Positions 9,434 through 16,007 of a DNA stretch of 64,000 bases are shown piece by piece. The stretch lies in contig NZ_CP155618.1 of the NCBI RefSeq assembly GCF_031128465.2, positions 4,392,501 through 4,456,500 of the forward strand, in the 5' to 3' direction. The stretch comes from Mariniflexile litorale. Lineage in GTDB: Bacteria > Bacteroidota > Bacteroidia > Flavobacteriales > Flavobacteriaceae. Positions within the stretch are counted from its first letter, which is position 1. Every line of letters begins with the position of its first letter. Under the pieces are notes generated by a model, which worked only from the letters and a program-made list of their open reading frames with translations, did not search any database and was not told where the DNA came from. The position numbers and the translations under genes are program-made.

Positions 9434-9558
9434 TGATTCATTTTAATCAAAAACAAATATTGTAACCAAAAATGGATTAGATGGCTATTTAATTCCTAAA
9501 TTTAAAACAAGATTAACCTATCAAAGACTAAAAAAATTATCTGAAACAAACTCATAAA

Positions 9559-10989
9559 ATGAAAATCCTAGTTACAGGTTCAACAGGCTATATCGGTAAA
9601 CGTTTAATACCTATTTTAATTAACGAAGGCCACCACGTAGTTTGTGCTGTAAGAGATAGGTTGCGTACAGAAAAAACCTATTTAGAAGAGCCTCTAATTG
9701 AAATTATTGAAGCCGATTTTTTAAAACCCGAAACTTTAAACTCTATTCCAAAAGATGTTGATGTTGCCTACTACCTTATTCACTCGATGTCTAATACTTC
9801 CAAAGATTTTGAAGCGTTAGAATCACAATGCGCTAAAAATTTTAAAGCTTATTTTGAAGATGCAACATTAAAACAAGTTATTTATTTAAGTGGTATAACC
9901 AATGAAGCTAACCTTTCAAAACATTTACAATCTAGAAAAAATGTTGAAGAAATTTTAGCCTCTAAAAGCTATGCTTTAACTGTTTTTAAAGCAGGTATTA
10001 TTGTTGGTTCTGGTAGTTCTTCTTTTGAAATTATCCGCGATTTAGTTGAAAAACTGCCTGTAATGATTGCCCCTAAATGGCTGAATACAAAAACACAACC
10101 TCTAGCTGTTAGAGATGTTATGTCATTTCTTTCGAAAGCAAAAGGAAACCAGGAACTTTTTAATAAAAGCTTCGATATTTTTGGTCCAGAAATTATGACT
10201 TACAAACAAATGCTGTTGGAGTTTGCTAAAATAAGAGGACTAAAACGCTACATTTTAACAGTACCTGTAATGACACCTAAATTATCTTCATATTGGCTGT
10301 ACTTCGTTACTTCAACATCCTATAAACTTGCCTCAACATTGGTAGATAGTATGGGTGTAGAAATTGTTGGTAAGCCAAGTCATATAAATGCCATTCTAAA
10401 TGTACAACCTATAGCATACAAGGAAGCAGTATTGTTAGCATTTGAAAAAATTGAGCAAAACAGTATCATTTCTAGTTGGAAGGATTCTATCATAAGTAGT
10501 GGACGCCTAAAAAACAGTTTACATAAATACATAAACGTCCCTAAATATGGTTGTTTTAAAGATTATAAAGAGCTAAAGGTTATAGATGAAGCAGCTACAA
10601 TTAATAAAATATGGTCTATTGGTGGATCAACGGGTTGGTATTATGGTAATTATTTATGGAAAGTAAGAGGTTATTTAGATAAATTAGTTGGTGGCATTGG
10701 ACTTAGACGAGGAAGAACTCATGTATCAGAGTTAAATGCAGGGGATGCTTTGGATTTTTGGCGTGTTATATTTAGCGATAAAAAAGAAAAAAAACTTTTG
10801 CTTTATGCTGAAATGAAATTACCAGGTGAAGCTTGGCTCGAGTTTAAAATTGAAGAAGGCATTTTAAAACAGACAGCAACCTTTAGACCTCGTGGTTTAG
10901 CTGGTAGGTTATATTGGTATAGTGTATGGTTATTTCATGGCTTTATCTTTCAAGGCATGATTAATAAATTAGTTGAAACTAATCATTAA
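9559..10989 (+). CDS. SDR (atypical) fused to DUF2867
   Basis: 476 aa. The N-terminal half is an extended/atypical SDR NAD(P)-binding fold (TGSTGYIGKRL at about 6-16, a conserved YYLIHSM strand, YLSGI-type third strand). The C-terminal part (about 325-470) matches DUF2867, with the IGGSTGWYYGNYLWKVRG and LRRGR segments and the closing RGLAGRLYWYSVWLFH pattern. Proteins with this architecture are often encoded beside photolyase, TspO and SRPBCC genes, as here. The substrate is unknown, possibly an isoprenoid or carotenoid-like compound. It probably belongs to the transcription unit starting at 7461, despite the 125-bp gap. Confidence 0.86.
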   Translation: MKILVTGSTGYIGKRLIPILINEGHHVVCAVRDRLRTEKTYLEEPLIEIIEADFLKPETLNSIPKDVDVAYYLIHSMSNTSKDFEALESQCAKNFKAYFEDATLKQVIYLSGITNEANLSKHLQSRKNVEEILASKSYALTVFKAGIIVGSGSSSFEIIRDLVEKLPVMIAPKWLNTKTQPLAVRDVMSFLSKAKGNQELFNKSFDIFGPEIMTYKQMLLEFAKIRGLKRYILTVPVMTPKLSSYWLYFVTSTSYKLASTLVDSMGVEIVGKPSHINAILNVQPIAYKEAVLLAFEKIEQNSIISSWKDSIISSGRLKNSLHKYINVPKYGCFKDYKELKVIDEAATINKIWSIGGSTGWYYGNYLWKVRGYLDKLVGGIGLRRGRTHVSELNAGDALDFWRVIFSDKKEKKLLLYAEMKLPGEAWLEFKIEEGILKQTATFRPRGLAGRLYWYSVWLFHGFIFQGMINKLVETNH

Positions 10990-11011
10990 AAAAATTTGTT
11001 ATGTTAATTTT

Positions 11012-11062
11012 TGTTTAATTTAAATAATAAATTGTTAAACAAAAGTTTTTTTACTATATTTA
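11012..11062 (+). promoter_or_regulatory. promoter with candidate operator (copy 2 of TGTTTAA-N16-TTAAACA)
   Basis: The inverted repeat TGTTTAA (11012-11018) / TTAAACA (11035-11041) has the same 16-bp spacing as at 7401-7430. TTG at 11032-11034 and TATATTTA at 11055-11062 (20-bp spacer) form a near-consensus promoter, so the right arm overlaps the -33 region. The unit beginning at 11123 is downstream. Confidence 0.6.
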
Positions 11063-11122
11063 GGGTATGTTGATATTATATAATGTACTTAAAGTACCAA
11101 AAACAACATTAAAATTTAGATT

Positions 11123-11353
11123 ATGGATATAATAAATGAAGCCCTCGAATTTGAGCAAGTAAAACTAAGGTCACTTTCAACAAGTGACAGAATAGAAATT
11201 TCAAGAAAAGCAAAAACGTTGATTTTAGGTTTAAATGAAATTTACAAACGTAAAAAAGATGAGCAAATTATGGATATCATGAAACGATTAACAGCTATTA
11301 AAAGAAAGGTCGAAAAACGTTTGAATGGAAAGCATTTGGTAGCAAATATATAA
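11123..11353 (+). CDS. small conserved helical protein (paralogue A)
   Basis: 76 aa, no signal peptide, charged and mostly helical. It is clearly paralogous to the 71 aa product at 15208-15423: both begin M[DE]II..ALEFEQ, share a SERIE/SDRIE-AS-R-K-LIL-LN segment and end with IMD[IL]MKRLT[AS]IK-K[IV]EKRL. The pair brackets the photolyase transcription unit. I do not recognise a named family. It starts the second unit of the photo-oxidative cluster, 5 bp before an SDR gene and downstream of the shared operator, so it is likely co-regulated with photorepair. Confidence 0.75.
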   Translation: MDIINEALEFEQVKLRSLSTSDRIEISRKAKTLILGLNEIYKRKKDEQIMDIMKRLTAIKRKVEKRLNGKHLVANI

Positions 11354-11358
11354 TTGTT

Positions 11359-12042
11359 ATGAAAACCATAGTCGTTATTGGTGGCAGCAAAGGCATAGGA
11401 AATGCTATTGTAAATACCTTAGTAGAAACCTATAAAGTTATAAACATAAGTAGAACAATGCCATTACCAACCCATCCTAACTTAACTCATAATTGTTGTG
11501 ATGTATTAGTAGATGAATTACCTGAAATTGAAACAATGGATGCCTTAATTTATTGTCCTGGAAGCATTAACCTTAAACCTATATCAAGACTTAGCTTAGA
11601 AGATTTTAGAGAAGATTTTGAAATTAATGTAATTGGTGCTGTAAAAACAATTAAAAAGTATTTAAATACACTTAAAAACGGGAACAGCCCATCCATATTA
11701 CTTTTTAGCACAGTCGCTTCAAAGTTAGGTATGCCCTATCATGCAAGTATTGCCACTGCAAAATCGGGAATTGAAGGATTGGTAAAATCTTTAGGAGCTG
11801 AACTTGCTCCAACTATTAGAATAAATGCCATTGCACCAACCGTTACAAATACAGAATTAGCATCAAAATTACTCAGAAATAGCCAAATGATTGACAATAT
11901 GGTAGAACGTCATCCACTTAAGAAATTCTTGAATCCAGATGAAGTTGCTAGTATGGCTAAATTTTTGATATCGAATGAAGCGGCATCTATGTCTGGGCAA
12001 ATATTTGAAATGGATTGTGGTATCGTTTCTTTTAAAATATAA
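11359..12042 (+). CDS. SDR-family protein lacking the canonical catalytic Tyr
   Basis: 227 aa with a classical SDR Rossmann start (VVIGGSKGIG at 5-14) and SDR end (MSGQIFEMDCG). In classical SDRs a YxxxK motif supplies catalysis. Here Lys135 is preceded at -4 by Ile131 (segment HASIATAKSG), so the usual Tyr is missing, although a Tyr sits nearby at 127. SDRs of this kind, with an H-A-x-I-x-A-A-K pattern, occur in light-responsive photolyase clusters of other bacteria as far as I recall. It may be a non-classical reductase or an NAD(P)-binding accessory protein. It is tightly packed: 5 bp after paralogue A and 4 bp before the peroxidase. Confidence 0.85.
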   Translation: MKTIVVIGGSKGIGNAIVNTLVETYKVINISRTMPLPTHPNLTHNCCDVLVDELPEIETMDALIYCPGSINLKPISRLSLEDFREDFEINVIGAVKTIKKYLNTLKNGNSPSILLFSTVASKLGMPYHASIATAKSGIEGLVKSLGAELAPTIRINAIAPTVTNTELASKLLRNSQMIDNMVERHPLKKFLNPDEVASMAKFLISNEAASMSGQIFEMDCGIVSFKI

Positions 12043-12046
12043 ACAC

Positions 12047-12592
12047 ATGAAAAACCTAATTATATTAAGTCTTATGCTATCCATATTCACAAAATCAAAA
12101 GCGCAAACAAATCCTATAGAGTCTATCTATAATATCAAAATAAATAATTTACAAGAAAAGTCAATCGATTTATCTTTGTTTAAAGGTAAATACATTTTAT
12201 TCGTAAATGTAGCTTCAAAGTGTGGTTTTACTAATCAATATAAAGATTTACAAAAATTACACGAAACTTATCAAGATGAATTAGTAGTTATTGGAGTTCC
12301 TTGCAATCAATTCGGTGGTCAAGAACCAGGAACTTTTAAAGAAATCCAAACATTTTGTGAAGCTAATTATGGTGTTACATTTTTAATGACTGAAAAAGTA
12401 GATGTAAAAGGCAAACACCAACACCCCCTCTACCAATGGTTAACTCAACAAGAAAAGAATGGAAGTTCTAGTTCGTCAGTGAAATGGAATTTTCAAAAAT
12501 ATTTAGTGGGTAAAAAAGGCGAATTTATAGATTATTATTTCTCGGCTACCAATCCGCTAAGTGATAAAATTACGAATCATATAAAAAAATAA
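12047..12592 (+). CDS. glutathione peroxidase family protein, exported
   Basis: 181 aa from the ATG at 12047. A longer in-frame extension back to 11975 overlaps the SDR gene and hides the signal peptide, so it is rejected. The signal peptide is residues 1-20 (ending SKAQ). The peroxidase core has the peroxidatic Cys59 (NVASKCGFT), Gln92 (NQFGGQEPG) and Trp147 (VKWNFQKYL), the usual Cys/Gln/Trp catalytic set. It is a cysteine enzyme, not a selenoenzyme, and probably thioredoxin-dependent and periplasmic. It reduces lipid or other hydroperoxides, which fits a photo-oxidative stress operon. Confidence 0.9.
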   Translation: MKNLIILSLMLSIFTKSKAQTNPIESIYNIKINNLQEKSIDLSLFKGKYILFVNVASKCGFTNQYKDLQKLHETYQDELVVIGVPCNQFGGQEPGTFKEIQTFCEANYGVTFLMTEKVDVKGKHQHPLYQWLTQQEKNGSSSSSVKWNFQKYLVGKKGEFIDYYFSATNPLSDKITNHIKK

Positions 12593-12594
12593 CG

Positions 12595-12777
12595 ATGTTT
12601 AAATTATTTAGAAAAAAATCGGAAGTCGAAAAACTAGAATCAACTTTCAAAAAATTAATGAAGGAATGGCACGAATTGTCTAGCGTGAATAGAAAGCTTA
12701 GTGATGACAAATATGCGATGGCTCAAGCTTTAGTACCAAGAATTGAACAATTAAAAAGAAATCATGAAACTCATTAA
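12595..12777 (+). CDS. 60 aa helical protein, Lacal_2735-like
   Basis: A 60 aa, highly charged, all-helical protein (MFKLFRKKSEVEKLE start, long heptad-like helix). It resembles the small Lacal_2735-type family of flavobacteria, known to me only as conserved hypotheticals. It starts 2 bp after the peroxidase stop and overlaps the TspO gene by 14 bp, so it is embedded in the operon and translationally coupled. No catalytic residues are apparent; a coiled-coil partner role is possible. Confidence 0.7.
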   Translation: MFKLFRKKSEVEKLESTFKKLMKEWHELSSVNRKLSDDKYAMAQALVPRIEQLKRNHETH

Positions 12778-13225
12778 ATTAATAATTACATTTCTAATTA
12801 TAAATTTTTCAGCTTTAGGAATAGGCAGCTGGTTAATGAATAATGGGCCACAGAGCGACTGGTATACTTCATTAAACCAAGCGCCTTGGACGCCACCAGG
12901 TTGGGTTTTTGGAGCCGCATGGACAACCATTATGGTTTGTTTTTCTATTTATATGGCATACCTATATTTAAAAATCCCAACTAGTAAAGTTATTATACTA
13001 TTTAGTATACAATTTGTTTTAAATGTCATCTGGAATTATATATTTTTCAATAAACATTTAGTTGGTTTAGGTTTAGTCGTGATTATAGGATTAACTATTG
13101 TGATTGGTATCTTTTTAATTTTATTTAAAGACGATTTAAAATTAAAAACACTTTTAATAGTACCCTATTTTATTTGGCTATGCGTAGCAACTTCTTTGAA
13201 TGCTTATATTTTAATTAATAATTAG
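12764..13225 (+). CDS. TspO/MBR family membrane protein
   Basis: 153 aa with five hydrophobic segments and the TspO signature in the first loop: WYTSLNQAPWTPPGWVFGAAWT (Trp/Pro-rich, about residues 30-50). Bacterial TspO proteins bind tetrapyrroles and take part in light- and oxygen-dependent regulation or porphyrin breakdown. A role in handling photosensitising porphyrins fits its neighbours, peroxidase and photolyase. The start codon lies within the end of the preceding 60 aa gene (14 bp overlap). Confidence 0.93.
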   Translation: MKLIKLIITFLIINFSALGIGSWLMNNGPQSDWYTSLNQAPWTPPGWVFGAAWTTIMVCFSIYMAYLYLKIPTSKVIILFSIQFVLNVIWNYIFFNKHLVGLGLVVIIGLTIVIGIFLILFKDDLKLKTLLIVPYFIWLCVATSLNAYILINN

Positions 13226-13248
13226 ATTCCCTTCATTTTTTAATATCT

Positions 13249-13710
13249 ATGAAAATATATACGCTTCATAAAAAACAAAATTTACCTATAACGTTACAAC
13301 AAGCTTGGGACTTTTTATCGAACCCTAAAAATTTGAAAGTAATAACGCCAGATTATATGGGTTTTCATATTTTGTCTGGAGCTGATAGACCTATGTTTGC
13401 AGGTCAAATCATTCAGTATATAGTCACACCTGTTTTGGGTATTAAAACAAAATGGGTTACTGAAATAACTCATGTTAATAACAAACATTACTTTGTAGAC
13501 GAACAACGCTTTGGCCCCTATGCACTATGGCATCACAAACATTTTATAAAAGAAATTGATGGCGGCGTAGAAATGGAAGATATAATTGATTATAAAGTCC
13601 CTTTTGGTTTTCTTGGGCAACTAGTCCACCCTATTTTAGTAAAACCTAAATTGGAAGAAATATTCAATTACAGAACTAAAAAGTTAGAAGCATTATTTGG
13701 AAAATATTAG
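13249..13710 (+). CDS. SRPBCC (START/Bet v1-like) protein
   Basis: 153 aa. The SRPBCC fold is indicated by the LPITLQQAWDFLSNPKNLKVITP opening (first strand and helix), the central WVTEITHV and FVDEQRFGPYALWHHKHF strands and a long C-terminal helix ending in RTKKLEALF. This subtype (COG4276-like) is frequently next to photolyase genes. It probably binds a hydrophobic ligand; no enzymatic function can be assigned. The stop codon abuts the photolyase start with no spacer. Confidence 0.88.
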   Translation: MKIYTLHKKQNLPITLQQAWDFLSNPKNLKVITPDYMGFHILSGADRPMFAGQIIQYIVTPVLGIKTKWVTEITHVNNKHYFVDEQRFGPYALWHHKHFIKEIDGGVEMEDIIDYKVPFGFLGQLVHPILVKPKLEEIFNYRTKKLEALFGKY

Positions 13711-15015
13711 ATGAAACAAGCCATTAACATATTTTGGTTTCGTCGTGATTTACGATTAGACGATAACCACGGATTATTTGAAGCTTTAAGTGGAAACCAA
13801 CCAGTACTACCCATTTTTATTTTTGATACAGAGATTTTAGACAAGCTTCCAAAAGAGGATGCACGGGTAACATTTATTTATGAATCATTACAAAATATTA
13901 GAAAAACACTACAAAATAAATATAGTAGCAGTCTTGCCATGTATCATGGAAAACCGTTAAATATTTTTAAACAACTAATTGAAACGTATGCTGTTGAAAC
14001 TGTATATACCAATCATGATTATGAACCGTATGCTAAAGCACGTGATGTTGAAATTAAGACTTTTTTAACTGAAAATGATATCGCATTTAAAACCTTTAAA
14101 GACCAAGTTATATTTGAAAAGAACCAAGTTGTTAAAGCTGATGGCACACCTTATATGGTGTATACACCATATATGAAAACTTGGAAATCAAATTTTAAAC
14201 AGAATGATTTAGAAATATTTGATACCAAACCGCTTCTGAATAAGCTCATTAAAAATAAAGATTTACCCAATTTGAGTTTGTTGGATATGGGTTTTACAAT
14301 GTCCAATCAAAAAATACCTGATTATACCGTTACCCCAAACCTAATACAAAATTACGAAGCCACTCGAAATTTTCCGGCAAAAGACACGACATCTAGATTA
14401 GGTCCTCATTTACGTTTTGGAACTGTAAGTATTCGTAAAATGATGCAAAAAGCCATTACCGAACCAAATGAAATATTTTGGCAAGAACTTATTTGGCGCG
14501 AGTTTTTTATGATGATACTTTGGCACTTTCCACATACAATAACAGAAAGTTTTAAACCTCAATACGACAGAATAGTATGGAGAAATAATGAAGAAGAATT
14601 TAAATTATGGTGTAAAGGTAGCACTGGATACCCATTAGTAGATGCTGGTATGCGACAACTCAATGAAACAGGTTTTATGCATAACCGTGTACGTATGTTG
14701 GTTGGTAGTTTTTTATGCAAACATTTACTTATTGATTGGCGTTGGGGTGAAGCTTATTTTGCCGAAAAATTACACGATTATGAGCTTGCAAGCAATGTTG
14801 GTAATTGGCAATGGGTTGCTGGTTGTGGTGTAGATGCAGCGCCCTACTTTAGAATTTTTAATCCAACTACACAAATAGATAAGTTTGATAAAAACTTAGG
14901 ATATATTAAACAATGGTGTCCCGATTTTCAAGAGTTAACATACCCAACACCAATAGTTGATCATAAATTTGCTAGAGAACGGTGTTTACAGGTTTATAAA
15001 GCGGCTTTACAATAA
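13711..15015 (+). CDS. deoxyribodipyrimidine photolyase (class I / cryptochrome family)
   Basis: 434 aa. The N-terminal photolyase alpha/beta antenna domain begins FWFRRDLRLDDNHGL. The C-terminal FAD-binding domain contains the TSRLGPHLRFGTVS, WQELIWREF and HNRVRMLVGSF segments. A conserved GNWQWVAGCG / DAAPYFRIFNP stretch near residues 370-395 is diagnostic of CPD photolyases. It repairs UV-induced cyclobutane pyrimidine dimers with light. The gene immediately follows the SRPBCC gene (TAG-ATG junction) as the last gene of the unit beginning at 11123. Confidence 0.95.
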   Translation: MKQAINIFWFRRDLRLDDNHGLFEALSGNQPVLPIFIFDTEILDKLPKEDARVTFIYESLQNIRKTLQNKYSSSLAMYHGKPLNIFKQLIETYAVETVYTNHDYEPYAKARDVEIKTFLTENDIAFKTFKDQVIFEKNQVVKADGTPYMVYTPYMKTWKSNFKQNDLEIFDTKPLLNKLIKNKDLPNLSLLDMGFTMSNQKIPDYTVTPNLIQNYEATRNFPAKDTTSRLGPHLRFGTVSIRKMMQKAITEPNEIFWQELIWREFFMMILWHFPHTITESFKPQYDRIVWRNNEEEFKLWCKGSTGYPLVDAGMRQLNETGFMHNRVRMLVGSFLCKHLLIDWRWGEAYFAEKLHDYELASNVGNWQWVAGCGVDAAPYFRIFNPTTQIDKFDKNLGYIKQWCPDFQELTYPTPIVDHKFARERCLQVYKAALQ

Positions 15016-15063
15016 TTTTAATTCTTTTGAGATCATAAAACACATCAAAAAATTAAATTTACT

Positions 15064-15084
15064 ATAATATAGTTACTATATTAT
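15064..15084. promoter_or_regulatory. perfect 10-bp palindrome downstream of the photolyase gene
   Basis: ATAATATAGT (15064-15073), one central T, then ACTATATTAT (15075-15084) form an exact inverted repeat. It sits 49 bp after the photolyase stop and 124 bp before paralogue B. There is no T-run after it, so it looks more like a protein-binding site than a terminator; an AT-rich stem cannot be excluded. Confidence 0.45.
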
Positions 15085-15207
15085 CCGTTAATTGTTAATA
15101 TTTCTTTAATAATACGGGTTAAAACCATATAAAATTATTAGCTTTAGTACCTTGCGAACTTATGATAATTAACGTTATTACAAGTTTATTAAAATAAAAT
15201 AAAATTC

Positions 15208-15423
15208 ATGGAAATTATTGGCACCGCTTTAGAGTTCGAACAAAGAAAACAAACTTTTAAAACAACAAGCGAACGCATAGAAGCATCAAGAGAAGTAAAA
15301 GAACTTATATTAAATTTGAACACACTTTACAAAAAAGAACAAGACCCAAAAATCATGGATCTTATGAAAAGACTGACAAGCATTAAACAGAAGATTGAAA
15401 AACGATTAAAAGGGAGACCTTAA
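15208..15423 (+). CDS. small conserved helical protein (paralogue B)
   Basis: 71 aa, the second copy of the family represented at 11123-11353. Conserved blocks are the N-terminal ALEFEQ, central ER-IE-SRE-K-LILNLN-LYKK and C-terminal IMDLMKRLTSIK-KIEKRL. It is separated from the photolyase gene by 192 bp and has its own leader, so it may be controlled separately. Its leader lacks a clean copy of the TGTTTAA-N16-TTAAACA element. Function unknown; its location suggests a link with light or oxidative stress. Confidence 0.75.
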   Translation: MEIIGTALEFEQRKQTFKTTSERIEASREVKELILNLNTLYKKEQDPKIMDLMKRLTSIKQKIEKRLKGRP

Positions 15424-15467
15424 CTATCGGTTATTTTTTTAAATCACCACTGAAATATATTCTTTTT

Positions 15468-15562
15468 TTACTAGAAATTAAATTGTTTTATGAACAAGTC
15501 ACATTTATCTAAAATAAATGAGCTTGAACTTATTCATATTTCAAGATTTATATTTCTAGTAA
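15468..15562. repeat. 95-bp imperfect palindrome (long hairpin)
   Basis: Within a gene-free stretch (15424-15770), the outer 11 bp TTACTAGAAAT (15468-15478) is exactly inverted at 15552-15562. The inner parts pair imperfectly, and the centre is a perfect CATTTAT (15502-15508) / ATAAATG (15514-15520) stem with a 5-nt loop. It could be a structured small RNA, a MITE-like relic with terminal inverted repeats, or a regulatory fold. I see no obvious target-site duplication. The rest of this gene-free stretch holds only the terminator-like hairpin at 15692-15717. Confidence 0.55.
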
Positions 15563-15691
15563 CAATGCATAACTTTGTTTTATAACATATTCAATATTGA
15601 AACAAAAGATTCATGTCAAATGATGTAAAATTAAACATGCATTCATATATTTATAAGTTACTGAAACCCTTTCCGTATATTACTAAGCATC

Positions 15692-15717
15692 AAAAATACG
15701 TACATGTGCGTATTTTT
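15692..15717 (+). terminator. hairpin with T-tract
   Basis: AAAAATACG (15692-15700) pairs with CGTATTTTT (15709-15717) across an 8-nt loop, followed by more T. This resembles an intrinsic terminator and ends just before the small gene at 15771. It may end a transcript that includes the palindrome at 15468-15562. Confidence 0.5.
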
Positions 15718-15770
15718 TTTGACTATTTTTAACACTACATTTGACGTATCAGATTAAAAATCAACAAACT

Positions 15771-16004
15771 ATGATACGTTTACATCTAAACCCTGCTATA
15801 CTAAAAAGTTTAAATTTTAATAAAAAAGATGAAACTTTAGAAATAGAATTTAAAGACGACATTAAAACAACCGACTGTATAGACATACCAATCTCTATAT
15901 TACAAGATTATGTGGATTCAATAAAACAAAGTGGTATGTTAGATACAGACGAAACACACTGCTCCAATTTAAGAATTGTACACTCTAACTTTAAAGCGTC
16001 CTAA
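15771..16004 (+). CDS. 77 aa hypothetical protein
   Basis: 77 aa from the ATG at 15771. An in-frame TTG ten codons earlier overlaps a TACATTTG promoter-like box (15736-15743) and is rejected. The product is acidic and soluble, with no signal peptide; a beta-rich middle (ETLEIEFKDD) is followed by an Ile-rich helix. I do not recognise a family. It converges on murA with only 3 bp between stop codons. The coding call is moderately secure: the frame is open and codon use is like its neighbours. Confidence 0.55.
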   Translation: MIRLHLNPAILKSLNFNKKDETLEIEFKDDIKTTDCIDIPISILQDYVDSIKQSGMLDTDETHCSNLRIVHSNFKAS

Positions 16005-16007
16005 AAA

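Noticed and set aside
11975-12046. Extension of the glutathione peroxidase frame into the SDR gene
   Set aside because: It would bury the signal peptide 24 residues into the protein. The ATG at 12047 gives a normal signal peptide and a 4-bp gap to the SDR.
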